DNA of 20,237 nucleotides from a virus. The DNA is taken from the IMG/VR virus record IMGVR_UViG_3300025133_000752, positions 1-20,237 of that record. The stretch is one strand, 5' to 3'. Positions 1 through 8,456 of the stretch are shown one piece after another. The translations under genes and the position numbers were made by a program. Positions within the stretch are counted from its first letter, which is position 1. Each line of letters opens with the position of its first letter. The notes under the pieces are model-generated. The model saw nothing but the letters and a program-made list of their open reading frames with translations. It was not told the DNA's origin and searched no databases.

Positions 1-1
1 C

Positions 2-2149
2 CAAAGAGCAGAGTTATTTGAGGATGAAAAAATATCTTTAACACAGAAAATAAAGGATATTAAAGATGTAGCTAAGATTTTCACTGATTTCTCTAAGGAT
101 TTCACTATACCTGCCTCAAGAATTAATAATAAACTACTAAAACACTTCTACGAAAGCTCTATAGTAGATGGTTTTGATGCAAGGTTTTTAGTTGATGCCT
201 CTATTAAATTGAATGGGGTAGACTTTAGGAAGGGTAAAATAAGACTTTTAGGTGTTAATATGACTGATAATAACCCAAGTTCATATAGAATTAGTTTTGT
301 AGGAGAAACAGTATCTCTAAAATCACTTATGGGAGATGATGAACTAACAGATTTACCATACTTAGATGCTTTTAACCATAATTACTCGTATAGTAACATT
401 AAAGATTATATGCAAGATGGATTTCATTTAAACCCGTCACAACCTGACACACAGAGTCCTGATATGATGTATCCTTTTATAAGTTGTAAGAGTAGATATT
501 ATATTAATACAAGCACAGCATTACCTGATATTGATAATGTTAGGAATATTTACTCGTCATCATCATCAAATCCAACCGATTTTGAAGCTATCTCTTATAT
601 AGATTTAAAACCTGCCATAAAAGTAGAGCATATTTTAACAGCTATTGAAGATAAATATGGATTGACTTTTTCACAAGATTTCTTTTTCTCTGACGAGATA
701 TTCGACCAATTATATATGTGGTGTAATAGAGAAGCAGGTACTTTGTCGGAATTAGTTGAGGAAACAAATGAAATAACAAACTTTGAAGATTTAGTTTATA
801 ATAGTGGAGATACAGATGTTAGAGAGGGGAGTGATAATTCTTATTACCAATTAGTTAATAATGCGCATTACTGGAAGTATTTAAAATATGAAGGAACTAT
901 TGATATTTTAGGTGCTACTGGGGTTTCTTATGATTTTAAACTCTATGATAAAGAAACAGGTGATACTCTTTTAGAAGAAAAGAATTTAAGTGGTAATTAC
1001 GATTTTAGTTACGATGGATGGGGAAATGGATACTGGAGAATCCCTTTTACAGAGAAAATAAGACCAACTATAGAAGTTACAACTATAGGTGGTTTAAGTC
1101 AATTTGATATAACTAATATTAAATTAACTAGTATTGTCGATAGTCATCAAGGCACTTATTATAATTCAACGGCTGTTGGAAATTATAATGATGTAAGCGT
1201 TACTTCTCTATCTAATGGTGTTGATTTCAGAACAAAACTACTACCTAAACTAAAGGTTCTAGATTTCTTAACAGGATTATTTAAAATGTTTAATCTTGTA
1301 GCTTATTTTGAGGATGATATTATTGTAGTTAAAACGTTAGATGATTTTTATTTAAATTCAAACCATAATACTTATAATATTGATAAATATGTTGATATTT
1401 CTAAATCAAAGGTAGAGCGTTCTGATATATTTAGTGAGATAAACTATGAATTCAAAAAGCCTAAGACTGTATTTGCATTAGAGAGTAATGAAGCTACAAA
1501 CGATGAATACGGCAATGAAAGGTTTAAATCAGGTGGCGAGAACGCTTTTGATGGTGGAAAATATGATGTAAAGGTTAAATTTGGTCATATGATGTATGAG
1601 AATATTGTAGACCAGAATTCATCTCCAAGTTATCCTAATCCGACTAATGTTCTTTGGGGTTATTCTGTAAACAAGGATGAAAGTCCTGTTATTGATGATA
1701 CCTCTTTATTTTTAGCTAAAAGGAGGTATTTCGGTGAGTCAAATGCTGGATTGAATCAAGATTACTACGTTACAGATAAACCTGTAGGTGAAACTGGTTT
1801 TTATTATAAAGATAGATTACTACATCTTTACCTGCCTTCAAATAATTATACAGATACAAGTCTTAAACATCATTCTATTAACTTTGGCTCTGAGTATGAT
1901 GCAAGAACAAGTACAAATCAGGATAATAGTTTATTTACTGATTACCACGATAATTTTATAACGAATATATATCAAACTCAAGCAAGAATTGTAAAAATAA
2001 CGGCACACTTACCATTAAGTATATTACTTAAATATAAGTTGAATGATAGATTTGTGTTTAGAGGTAAAAAGTATCTTATAAACAGCTTTGATGTCAATTT
2101 ACAATCAGGAGAAACAAAACTTGAATTATTAACAGATAACTACGGATAA
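2..2149 (+). CDS. Tail-tip / baseplate-like structural protein, 5' end outside window
   Basis: The frame is open from base 2 with no stop, so the gene starts upstream; at least 715 residues are present. A TTG at 209 could be mistaken for the start, but the coding frame continues through it with sensible protein sequence. I see a long beta-rich, Asp/Asn/Tyr-rich protein with no signal peptide. The C-terminus, with motifs FVFRGKKYLINSF and GETKLELLTD, resembles the C-terminal end of large tail proteins in Bacteroidetes phages. It lies two genes before the tape measure gene, which supports a tail-tip, hub or baseplate role at the distal end of the tail. The next gene starts one base after its stop. 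The tail assignment rests mainly on position and general character; no catalytic motif is visible. Confidence 0.6.
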   Translation, partial: QRAELFEDEKISLTQKIKDIKDVAKIFTDFSKDFTIPASRINNKLLKHFYESSIVDGFDARFLVDASIKLNGVDFRKGKIRLLGVNMTDNNPSSYRISFVGETVSLKSLMGDDELTDLPYLDAFNHNYSYSNIKDYMQDGFHLNPSQPDTQSPDMMYPFISCKSRYYINTSTALPDIDNVRNIYSSSSSNPTDFEAISYIDLKPAIKVEHILTAIEDKYGLTFSQDFFFSDEIFDQLYMWCNREAGTLSELVEETNEITNFEDLVYNSGDTDVREGSDNSYYQLVNNAHYWKYLKYEGTIDILGATGVSYDFKLYDKETGDTLLEEKNLSGNYDFSYDGWGNGYWRIPFTEKIRPTIEVTTIGGLSQFDITNIKLTSIVDSHQGTYYNSTAVGNYNDVSVTSLSNGVDFRTKLLPKLKVLDFLTGLFKMFNLVAYFEDDIIVVKTLDDFYLNSNHNTYNIDKYVDISKSKVERSDIFSEINYEFKKPKTVFALESNEATNDEYGNERFKSGGENAFDGGKYDVKVKFGHMMYENIVDQNSSPSYPNPTNVLWGYSVNKDESPVIDDTSLFLAKRRYFGESNAGLNQDYYVTDKPVGETGFYYKDRLLHLYLPSNNYTDTSLKHHSINFGSEYDARTSTNQDNSLFTDYHDNFITNIYQTQARIVKITAHLPLSILLKYKLNDRFVFRGKKYLINSFDVNLQSGETKLELLTDNYG

Positions 2150-2150
2150 T

Positions 2151-2483
2151 ATGAAGATACCGATAATAAAATATAACGATAAATTCTTAAATAGTCTAAG
2201 TTGGTTTTTAAGAATAGGAGGAATAACTTTATTCCCTTTTATAATTCTAAGAAAGAAACATAAGAATAATAAAATAATATTAAACCACGAATCTATTCAT
2301 ATTGAACAACAAAAAGAATTACTTGTAGTAGGTTTTTATTTATGGTATGTGATTGAGTGGGGAATACGGTTATTTATGCAAGGGAACGCATATCGTAATA
2401 TAAGTTTTGAAAAAGAAGCATATGCTAATGAAAGAGATTTAAACTACTTAAAAACAAGAAAACGATACAACTGGTTACGATGA
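2151..2483 (+). CDS. Small HExxH zinc-metallopeptidase-like protein
   Basis: This is a 110-aa protein with the zinc-metallopeptidase motif HESIH at residues 46-50 and a downstream FEKEAYANE segment (86-94) whose glutamates could supply the third zinc ligand. Hydrophobic stretches at about 16-33 and 57-75 flank the motif, so it may sit at or in a membrane. HExxH plus a downstream glutamate is the gluzincin arrangement; that it cuts protein is inferred from the motif alone. It is tucked between the tail-tip gene (1 base) and the next small ORF (ATGA overlap). That position suggests a virion-linked or tail-assembly role, possibly acting on the host envelope during entry. It could instead be an inactive relative. 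The motif is certain, the function uncertain. Confidence 0.7.
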   Translation: MKIPIIKYNDKFLNSLSWFLRIGGITLFPFIILRKKHKNNKIILNHESIHIEQQKELLVVGFYLWYVIEWGIRLFMQGNAYRNISFEKEAYANERDLNYLKTRKRYNWLR

Positions 2484-2629
2484 TAAAACAAATATTAGAC
2501 ATACTTAAATCGGATAACTTTTATGGAGGTACAGAAACTATAGAGGTTGCAAAAGGTAAATACGAATTAAAGGAATCTATTAAAGAAGCTTATAAACAAG
2601 GGAAACGATTAGGTTATGGCAAAAAGTGA
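2480..2629 (+). CDS. Small hypothetical protein between the HExxH gene and the tape measure
   Basis: This 49-aa ORF begins MIKQILDILKSDNF and ends in a basic segment, GKRLGYGKK. Its ATG overlaps the stop of the preceding gene (ATGA at 2480-2483), and its 3' end overlaps the tape measure start by 14 bases. Those two overlaps make translational coupling likely and are the main reason to call it real, because without it there would be a 132-base gap in a compact operon. I do not recognise the family. Its position just before the tape measure gene is one where phages often carry tail assembly chaperones, but this protein is too short for that to be more than a guess. Confidence 0.6.
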   Translation: MIKQILDILKSDNFYGGTETIEVAKGKYELKESIKEAYKQGKRLGYGKK

Positions 2630-5087
2630 AAAAATAATAATTAGTGTTCAATTAACTGACAAAGGGTTAAAGGCAAGTTCAACAAAAGCTAAAGCTGCTA
2701 TTGATGGTATAACTCAATCTACAAGTAAACTTGACAAAGCTACGGAGGCACTAAAGTTTCAACAAACTGATGAAGCTAAAAAACTTGCTGAATTAAAAAT
2801 AAAGACTCAGTTAGCTACTGAAGCTAATAGACAGTTAGCTCTATCTACTTTAGCTGCTGCTGATGCCTCTAAGCAAGGTAGAACTCAAAGTGGTCTTAAT
2901 AATGCTATCTTGACAGAAACAGGTAGGATGGCTTCGGATGCTGCGTATGGGATGCAAGGTATGGCGAATAACTTAGGTCAGTTAATGACTTTAATGAATC
3001 AACACGCTCAAACAAGAGGTGGATTTTTAGCTTCATTTAAAGAGTTGGGTCGGTCTTTATTAGGTGGTGGTGGTATTTTGATAGGATTACAATTACTTAT
3101 ATCTTTCGCTCCTCAGATACAGAAGTTTTTTCAAACTTGGGGAGATGAAGCTAATAAAGCTAAAGAGGAGCAAGAAGCATTAAATAAAAGTTTAAGTGAA
3201 TACAGAGAAGGTTTAAGGGGTGTTGAAAAAGCGAAGTTAGAAGGACTTAGAGATTCAGCAAAAGAAATAAGTAAATTAAAAATACTAAAATCAAGGATAG
3301 ACGATACTAATTTATCTCAAAAGAAAAGATTAGAATACGTTAATATATTAAAGGCTGATTATCCTGAGTATTTAGAAAATATATCAGATGAAGATGCTTT
3401 AGTTGGAGGGTTAGATGAAAAATATGACGAGCTGACAACATCTATATTAAAAAACGCTAAAGCACAAGCAGCAGCAAAAATAATATCTGAAAATTATCAA
3501 AAGCAAATAACTTTACAGTTTCAATTACAGGAAAACGCTATTGAACTTGTTGAAAATCAAGCTAAAGTAGAGGCTGTTGCTTCTCAAGCTAGAGAAGCAA
3601 TAAGTAAACAAGCAGAAGGAGGGCACTATGGTATGGTAGCACAAATACAAGTTTCCTCTAAATTAACAAATGCTGTTAATGACGGGTTAGAAAAACAAGT
3701 AACTATTGCTGCTGAAATAAATAAATTAAACGAAGAAAATATAGCTTTAGCTGAAGATGTTGAGTTTTTTGGAGGGAAAAAGAAAAATGGAGCTGGAGAA
3801 GGCTCTAAAAGAGTTTCGTTCTTTAAACAAATGTTACTTAATCTTGAAAAAGAGTTGTTAAAATATCAAAAGGCGTATAAAAAAACAACCCTCAGAAACG
3901 AACAAGAGATAATAAGAGATTCAGGAGATGCAAGTGTTAAATTGATAGAATTAAAAAGAGATGAATTTAATGATAAACAAGAATTAAGATTAAAGGAATT
4001 TATAGAAAAACAGGAGTTAAGAAAGGAAGAAAAAGGTGCTGATAAAACTGCAATAAACGCTTCAATAGAAAGAGCTAAAAATAAAACTGCTGAATCAATA
4101 AAATTAGCAAACAAAGAAGCTAAGGGTGTTATCGCTGCTATAAATGAGGTTACAGAAGCAAGAATAACTAATCAAATAAGAATAGAAGAACTTAACGCTT
4201 TAAAAAGAGGTTCTAAAGAAGAAGAATCATCTGCTTCCAATACAGTAGATATGATGCCTGAAGGTATGGAGAAGATTGAGGCTGAGAAAGCTTTAAGTGA
4301 TTTAAGATATAACAATAAGGTTGCTGCTGCTGAAGCAGAATTGGAAATGTTAGCTGAAAATAGCGATAAGAAAAAGGATTTATTATCTCAAATGTCTATA
4401 TGGGAGGATGAAAGAAGGGTTGTTGATTTGCAAAATGAAATAGACGTTGTAAATGAAAAGCAAAGAGTCAATGAAGAATATATGGGCTTTCTGTCTGGTA
4501 TTAGTGGTGTTTTAAGCACTTTAGCAGGTGAAAGTGAGCTTATACGAAAAACAGCGTTGGTTTTAGAGAAAGGTGCTGCTATAGCGAGTGTAATTGGTCA
4601 AACTAATGCTGCAAATGCTAATATCGCAAGTCAATCAAGTGATGCTGCCGTAAATGTAGCCTCTAAAGGTTGGGCAGCGACAGATGTAGGTGCTATGATG
4701 ATGGCGTCTGGTAATATTGTACAGGGTAAAGCTATGATGGCAGCAGGTACTAAAGGTATTGCTACAGGTGCAAAGATTACAGCAGGTGCAAAAGCAGCAA
4801 TGGGAAGAAATAGAATAGGAGCAGGTATAGCTATTGCAGGTATCTTAGCTGAAAGTGTTGTAGGATTAGATAGTGGAGGTCGTGGAGGTTCTTCTTCTGG
4901 AGGAGGAGGAGGTCAAACTGTTCAACCACCTGATTTCAATATTATAGGAAGTACAGGCACTAATCAATTAGCTGAAGCGATAGGAACAACAACAAAGTTG
5001 CCAATTAAAGCATATGTAGTATCAAGTGATGTTACTTCAGCACAGGAAATGGATAGAAATATAGTAGAATCATCATCAATAGGATAA
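2616..5087 (+). CDS. Tail tape measure protein
   Basis: This 823-aa protein is rich in Lys, Glu, Ala and Gln and has long heptad-like helical stretches (about 30-120, 180-400 and 400-640). A hydrophobic segment at about 147-168 (GGGGILIGLQLLI) is typical of tape measures. An Ala/Gly/Met-rich hydrophobic region lies at about 640-745, followed by a Gly/Ser-rich stretch near 754-770. Tape measure proteins set tail length and are ejected with the DNA. At about 1.5 angstroms per residue this one would give a tail near 120 nm, which is inference from the family rule. It follows the tail-tip block and precedes the prohead protease, an unusual neighbour. The ATG at 2616 overlaps the preceding ORF by 14 bases. 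Confidence 0.85.
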   Translation: MAKSEKIIISVQLTDKGLKASSTKAKAAIDGITQSTSKLDKATEALKFQQTDEAKKLAELKIKTQLATEANRQLALSTLAAADASKQGRTQSGLNNAILTETGRMASDAAYGMQGMANNLGQLMTLMNQHAQTRGGFLASFKELGRSLLGGGGILIGLQLLISFAPQIQKFFQTWGDEANKAKEEQEALNKSLSEYREGLRGVEKAKLEGLRDSAKEISKLKILKSRIDDTNLSQKKRLEYVNILKADYPEYLENISDEDALVGGLDEKYDELTTSILKNAKAQAAAKIISENYQKQITLQFQLQENAIELVENQAKVEAVASQAREAISKQAEGGHYGMVAQIQVSSKLTNAVNDGLEKQVTIAAEINKLNEENIALAEDVEFFGGKKKNGAGEGSKRVSFFKQMLLNLEKELLKYQKAYKKTTLRNEQEIIRDSGDASVKLIELKRDEFNDKQELRLKEFIEKQELRKEEKGADKTAINASIERAKNKTAESIKLANKEAKGVIAAINEVTEARITNQIRIEELNALKRGSKEEESSASNTVDMMPEGMEKIEAEKALSDLRYNNKVAAAEAELEMLAENSDKKKDLLSQMSIWEDERRVVDLQNEIDVVNEKQRVNEEYMGFLSGISGVLSTLAGESELIRKTALVLEKGAAIASVIGQTNAANANIASQSSDAAVNVASKGWAATDVGAMMMASGNIVQGKAMMAAGTKGIATGAKITAGAKAAMGRNRIGAGIAIAGILAESVVGLDSGGRGGSSSGGGGGQTVQPPDFNIIGSTGTNQLAEAIGTTTKLPIKAYVVSSDVTSAQEMDRNIVESSSIG

Positions 5088-5098
5088 ATAATAAAAAT

Positions 5099-5716
5099 AT
5101 GAGAGTAATAGAATTAATAATAGACGAAGAAGGGATTTTTTCAGGAATTGAAGCAATCTCAATAGTAGATAGACCAGCAATACAAGAAAACTTTATTGCC
5201 TTATCAGAAGAAGAAAGAATTAAATTAGCTGACGTAGATACCGATAAGAGAATCCTTATGGGAGCTGCCTTAATTCCAAATAAGAATATTTATCGTCAAG
5301 ATAGTGAAGAATCTGAAGGTTACTATATCTACTTTTCAGAAGAAACTGTTAAGAAGGCATCTGAATTATTCTTAATAGAAGGTAATCAAAATAAATCAAC
5401 CCTTGAACATCAAGCTGAATTGAGTGGGTTATCTGTTGTTGAGTCTTGGATAGTTGAGGATGAAGTACACGATAAATCTCGTAAATACGGCTTAAATATG
5501 CCTTTAGGTAGTTGGATGGTATCTATGAAGGTAAATAATGAAGAAGTTTGGCAAAACTATATTAAGACAGGTGCTGTGAAAGGATTTAGTATAGAGGGCT
5601 ACTTCTCTGAAGCTATAAAACTAAGCAAGAAAGATGTTTTATCTGAGGATGAGGCTGAATATATATTATCAGAGTTAAAGATAATAGTACAAGATAAATT
5701 AAATGAACTAAAATAA
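5099..5716 (+). CDS. XkdF-type prohead protease
   Basis: This 205-aa protein resembles the XkdF family of phage serine proteases (Peptidase_S78_2), which cleave scaffold and capsid precursors during head maturation. It opens with the characteristic IFSGIEAISIVDRPAIQ segment (13-29). The probable catalytic histidine is H104 in TLEHQAEL. The conserved PLGSWMVSMKV stretch follows, and the probable catalytic serine is S164 in VKGFSIEGYF. The C-terminal tail is charged. It starts 11 bases after the tape measure stop and is followed by a 51-aa peptide gene, the scaffold and the capsid gene, which is the expected maturation group. Catalytic residues are assigned by family logic. Confidence 0.85.
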   Translation: MRVIELIIDEEGIFSGIEAISIVDRPAIQENFIALSEEERIKLADVDTDKRILMGAALIPNKNIYRQDSEESEGYYIYFSEETVKKASELFLIEGNQNKSTLEHQAELSGLSVVESWIVEDEVHDKSRKYGLNMPLGSWMVSMKVNNEEVWQNYIKTGAVKGFSIEGYFSEAIKLSKKDVLSEDEAEYILSELKIIVQDKLNELK

Positions 5717-5721
5717 TAATT

Positions 5722-5877
5722 ATGGCACAATCAAAAAGAATGAGGGAAAGGGGGTACTACCCAAGCTCTGCATCACCTACCCATAAAAAAAAGGGATGCC
5801 TGTGTAAAGATGGTCTAAGATATTCAAGGAAATGTTGTGATGGCTCTGTTCACGCACAAGGAATTGGTAAAATATAG
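5722..5877 (+). CDS. Short cysteine-rich basic peptide
   Basis: This 51-aa ORF starts 5 bases after the protease stop. The N-terminal half is basic (AQSKRMRERGYY, then HKKK). The C-terminal half carries four cysteines in the pattern C-x-C-K-D-G-x9-C-C-D-G, ending VHAQGIGKI. The CxC...CC spacing looks like a small zinc-binding or disulfide-stabilised knot. I recall similar small CKDG...KCCDG proteins near capsid genes of Bacteroidetes phages, but I know of no function. Its position between protease and scaffold suggests a head-related role, such as a minor virion component or assembly factor. The dense motif and tight spacing make it very likely a real gene. Confidence 0.75.
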   Translation: MAQSKRMRERGYYPSSASPTHKKKGCLCKDGLRYSRKCCDGSVHAQGIGKI

Positions 5878-5945
5878 ATTAAAAATCTAACACACAGTAT
5901 AATCAATATTACTTATTTATAAATCTTATTTAATAATCATTACTT

Positions 5946-6452
5946 ATGGAAAGCAAAAAAGCAACAGAAATACTTTCTGATTTTATGCAAAAACTTTCAT
6001 CTATTGGTAAAGCTAAAGAAGAAGTAAAGGAAGAGATAGTAGAACTATCTAAAGAGGTTACTGAAACTGAAGCTGTTGAAGAAGAAGTTGTTGAGGCTGC
6101 TTCTACGGAAACCGAAGTAGAAGGAGAGGTTGAATTAAAAGAAGAGAAAGTAGAAGATGTATCTTTGGAGTTGTCTGAGGAGAAAGAAGAAATTGAAAAG
6201 TATGTTTCAAAGGTAGACTTCGAGGAAGCTATCAGTGAAATAAAACAATTATTCTCTGAGGTAACTAAAAGTTACGAAAAAGAAAAAGTAGAGATGTCTG
6301 CTCAAATTGAGGACTTATCTAAACAACCTGCGTCAGAGCCTTTAGCTCATAGCCCTGAAGCTGAAATTACAAATGAGAGAAAAGTGTTATTTAGCCAAAA
6401 AAGAGGTGGTAGCACAATGGATAGAGTTCTATCAAAAATGTATAATAAATAA
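5946..6452 (+). CDS. Capsid scaffold protein candidate
   Basis: This 168-aa protein is highly acidic and helical, with Glu/Val/Lys repeats from about residue 20 to 125 that should form coiled coils. A short basic C-terminal segment (SQKRGGSTMDRVLSKMYNK) follows. Composition, size and position between the XkdF-type protease and the major capsid protein match an internal scaffold that directs capsid assembly and is then degraded. In scaffolds such as that of phage P22, a basic C-terminal helix contacts the coat protein, so the basic end here may do the same. It is separated from the Cys-rich peptide gene by 68 bases in which I see no gene. The assignment rests on composition and order. Confidence 0.75.
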   Translation: MESKKATEILSDFMQKLSSIGKAKEEVKEEIVELSKEVTETEAVEEEVVEAASTETEVEGEVELKEEKVEDVSLELSEEKEEIEKYVSKVDFEEAISEIKQLFSEVTKSYEKEKVEMSAQIEDLSKQPASEPLAHSPEAEITNERKVLFSQKRGGSTMDRVLSKMYNK

Positions 6453-6471
6453 TTAATAAATAATTTAAAAA

Positions 6472-7398
6472 ATGGCAACAACAACTTCAATCACTACTAC
6501 TTATGCTGGAGAAAAAGCTGGTGAATATATATCAGCAGCACTTTTAAGTGGTAACACAATTGACAATGGAGGTATCTCTATTAAACCGAACATTAAGTTT
6601 AAGGAAGTAATCAAGAAATTAGCAACAGACGGAATCGTAAAAGATGGCTCTTGTGATTTTGCTGATACTTCTACAATTACTTTAACTGAAAGAATTATTG
6701 AACCTAAAACATTCCAAGTAAATCTTGAGTTATGTAAGGCTGATTTTAGAAGCGATTGGGATGCAATTCAAATGGGATATTCTGCATTTGATAACCTACC
6801 TTCTTCTTTCCAAGATTATTTAATTTCTCACGCACAAGCTAAAGTAGCTCAAAAAATGGAACAAAACATTTGGAGAGGAGCTGACGCTAATGAAGGAGAA
6901 TTTGACGGATTTGTACCTTTAGCTACTGCTGATGCTGATGTAGTAGACGTTGTAGGAACATCTATTACTGCTTCTAACGTTATTGACGAATTAGGAAAAG
7001 TAGTTGACGCTATTCCTTCTGAATTATATGGTTCTGAAGAATTGCATATTTATGTTGCTCAAAACGTATTTAGAGCTTACAAACGTGCTTTAGGAGGTTT
7101 CCAATCTAATGGACAAGGAGCTGCTGGTGTTGACGCACAAGGTAATAATCAAGATATTAATATCATTTATTTTGATGGTGTAAAAATCTTTATGGCAAAT
7201 GGATTAGCTGATAACTATATGGTTGCTGCTGAGAAATCAAACTTATGGTTTGGAACAGGATTATTGAATGATGCTAATGAAGTTAAAGTATTAGATATGG
7301 CAGATTTAGACGGAAGTCAAAATGTTCGTGTAATTTTACGTTTCACAGCAACTGTTCAGTATGGTCTTGGTTCTGAAATCGTACTTTATACTCCATAA
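6472..7398 (+). CDS. Major capsid protein
   Basis: This 308-aa protein follows the protease and scaffold genes and is followed by a strong terminator, as expected for the most abundant virion protein. It begins MATTTSITTTYAGEKAGEY and contains a central helical region rich in Ala and Gln (SSFQDYLISHAQAKVAQKM, about 112-130) resembling a spine helix. The C-terminal beta-rich domain has a putative substrate-like segment, ELHIYVAQNVFRAYKRAL. The overall pattern fits an HK97-fold coat protein of the kind found in Bacteroidetes phages. Codon use is smoother than its neighbours (frequent GCT, GGA and TTA), consistent with high expression. The leader just upstream (6453-6471) is almost pure A/T. The fold is inferred rather than shown. 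Confidence 0.85.
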   Translation: MATTTSITTTYAGEKAGEYISAALLSGNTIDNGGISIKPNIKFKEVIKKLATDGIVKDGSCDFADTSTITLTERIIEPKTFQVNLELCKADFRSDWDAIQMGYSAFDNLPSSFQDYLISHAQAKVAQKMEQNIWRGADANEGEFDGFVPLATADADVVDVVGTSITASNVIDELGKVVDAIPSELYGSEELHIYVAQNVFRAYKRALGGFQSNGQGAAGVDAQGNNQDINIIYFDGVKIFMANGLADNYMVAAEKSNLWFGTGLLNDANEVKVLDMADLDGSQNVRVILRFTATVQYGLGSEIVLYTP

Positions 7399-7420
7399 TA
7401 ATTAACAGACAATAAATACG

Positions 7421-7452
7421 AAGGGGTGGGCTAACTGCCTCCCCTTTTTTTA
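7421..7452 (+). terminator. Rho-independent terminator after the capsid gene
   Basis: AAGGGG pairs with CCCCTT, and an inner GGC pairs with GCC around the loop TAACT, with a small internal mismatch. A run of eight T follows directly. It would end or attenuate transcription after the capsid gene and protect the 3' end of its mRNA. Confidence 0.85.
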
Positions 7453-7475
7453 ATAACTTAAAAATATAAATAATT

Positions 7476-8021
7476 ATGGCTTGTGATTTTATTTCTGCTG
7501 GTAGAGCGTTATCTTGTAAAGATGCTTCTGGTGGTTTGAAAAACGTTTACTTTAGCGACTCTGAAGAAAGTGCTTGGACTATTGATGCTCTTACTGATGA
7601 GGTTGATGCTGTTGTTGGAGGTCCTTTAGACGTTTACAAATATGAATTAAAAGGTACATCTACCTTTGAACAAACGATTAATTCTTCAAGAGATAACGGA
7701 ACTTCTTTTGTTGAACAGACATTAACTCTATCTTTACAGAGAATGAGTGCTGCCGATAATAAGGCAATTAAATTACTTACTTGGAATAACCCAAGAGTAT
7801 TAGTAGAAGATTATAATGGAAATGTATTCTTAATGGGAGTAGAGAATGGTGCTGACGTAAGTGGAGGTACTATTGCTACAGGTGCTGCAATGGGAGATTT
7901 TAATGGATATACCCTTACGCTTTCTGCTATGGAAAGAGTACCTGCTCACTTTTTAGTTGGTTCTCTAGCCTCTGATTTAATAGATGAGGGTGGAGTAAGT
8001 TTTGATGTGAATCCTGTTTAA
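7476..8021 (+). CDS. Probable major tail tube protein
   Basis: This 181-aa beta-rich protein begins MACDFISAGRALSCKD. The central stretch (STFEQTINSSRDNGTSFVEQ, about 61-80), followed by alternating LTLSLQRM and YTLTLSAMERV, fits the two-sheet fold of tail tube subunits of siphophages, the LTLS-type strands being a common signature. It stands alone between two strong terminators (7421-7452 and 8042-8072), next to the capsid gene. That layout is usual for proteins needed in hundreds of copies. Tail tube is the best call; a capsid decoration protein is the main alternative. A family search or virion proteomics would decide. Confidence 0.65.
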   Translation: MACDFISAGRALSCKDASGGLKNVYFSDSEESAWTIDALTDEVDAVVGGPLDVYKYELKGTSTFEQTINSSRDNGTSFVEQTLTLSLQRMSAADNKAIKLLTWNNPRVLVEDYNGNVFLMGVENGADVSGGTIATGAAMGDFNGYTLTLSAMERVPAHFLVGSLASDLIDEGGVSFDVNPV

Positions 8022-8041
8022 TAATTAATACTTGTGAATTT

Positions 8042-8073
8042 AAAAGGGGTGGCGTTTGCTACCCTTTTTTTTA
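8042..8073 (+). terminator. Rho-independent terminator after the tail tube gene
   Basis: GGGTGGC pairs with GCTACCC (one G-U pair) around the loop GTTT, flanked by A on the left and a run of eight T on the right. It resembles the terminator after the capsid gene and isolates the tail tube gene as its own unit. Confidence 0.85.
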
Positions 8074-8110
8074 TTTAAAACAATCAAGGGTTTTTATATT
8101 ACTTTAGTAT

Positions 8111-8446
8111 ATGAAAATACTAACAACATCTACAGGAACTCAGTCGTTAAAGATAATAGCAAGAAAGGGTTCACAACCTCTTACATTGACACTGATAGAT
8201 AAAAATACTAGAGTTGAAAGTATTATTCCTGTTAGCCCTGTAACAAACGATGGATATACAATTCTTTATGGTAGTTTTGAGTTAAAAGAAAACGCTACCT
8301 ATTCTATGATTGTATCTAATAATGATGGCATTCTATATAAAGACACTGTATATTGTACAGACCAAACAGATTACAATAAATTTGATTTACATAAAGATGA
8401 ATATATAACTGAAGACTCTCGTAGTAATCAATTCATTGTATTATAA
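8111..8446 (+). CDS. Small beta-rich structural protein candidate
   Basis: This 111-aa protein has alternating hydrophobic strands (SLKIIARKG, LTLTLIDKNT, YTILYGSFEL, ATYSMIVSNNDG) that suggest an Ig-like or beta-sandwich domain, followed by a C-terminal segment ending NQFIVL. I do not recognise a specific family. It comes after the tail tube terminator and 10 bases before the portal gene, so a minor virion role such as decoration, tail terminator or neck protein is plausible but unproven. The sequence TACTTTAG at 8100-8107 just before the start resembles a Bacteroidetes -7 element, but no matching -33 element lies at the right distance. Confidence 0.6.
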   Translation: MKILTTSTGTQSLKIIARKGSQPLTLTLIDKNTRVESIIPVSPVTNDGYTILYGSFELKENATYSMIVSNNDGILYKDTVYCTDQTDYNKFDLHKDEYITEDSRSNQFIVL

Positions 8447-8456
8447 ATAAAGCATT

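Noticed and set aside
209-2149. TTG at 209 as the start of the first gene
   Set aside because: The same frame is open back to base 2 with coherent protein sequence, so the gene begins upstream of the window.
3866-4114. Minus-strand ORF inside the tape measure gene
   Set aside because: It is a shadow of a coding frame rich in AAA/GAA codons, and no other minus-strand gene is credible in the window.
8097-8110. Promoter directly before the 8111 gene
   Set aside because: TACTTTAG resembles a -7 element, but no TTTG lies about 20 bases upstream, and the start codon would be at the transcription start.
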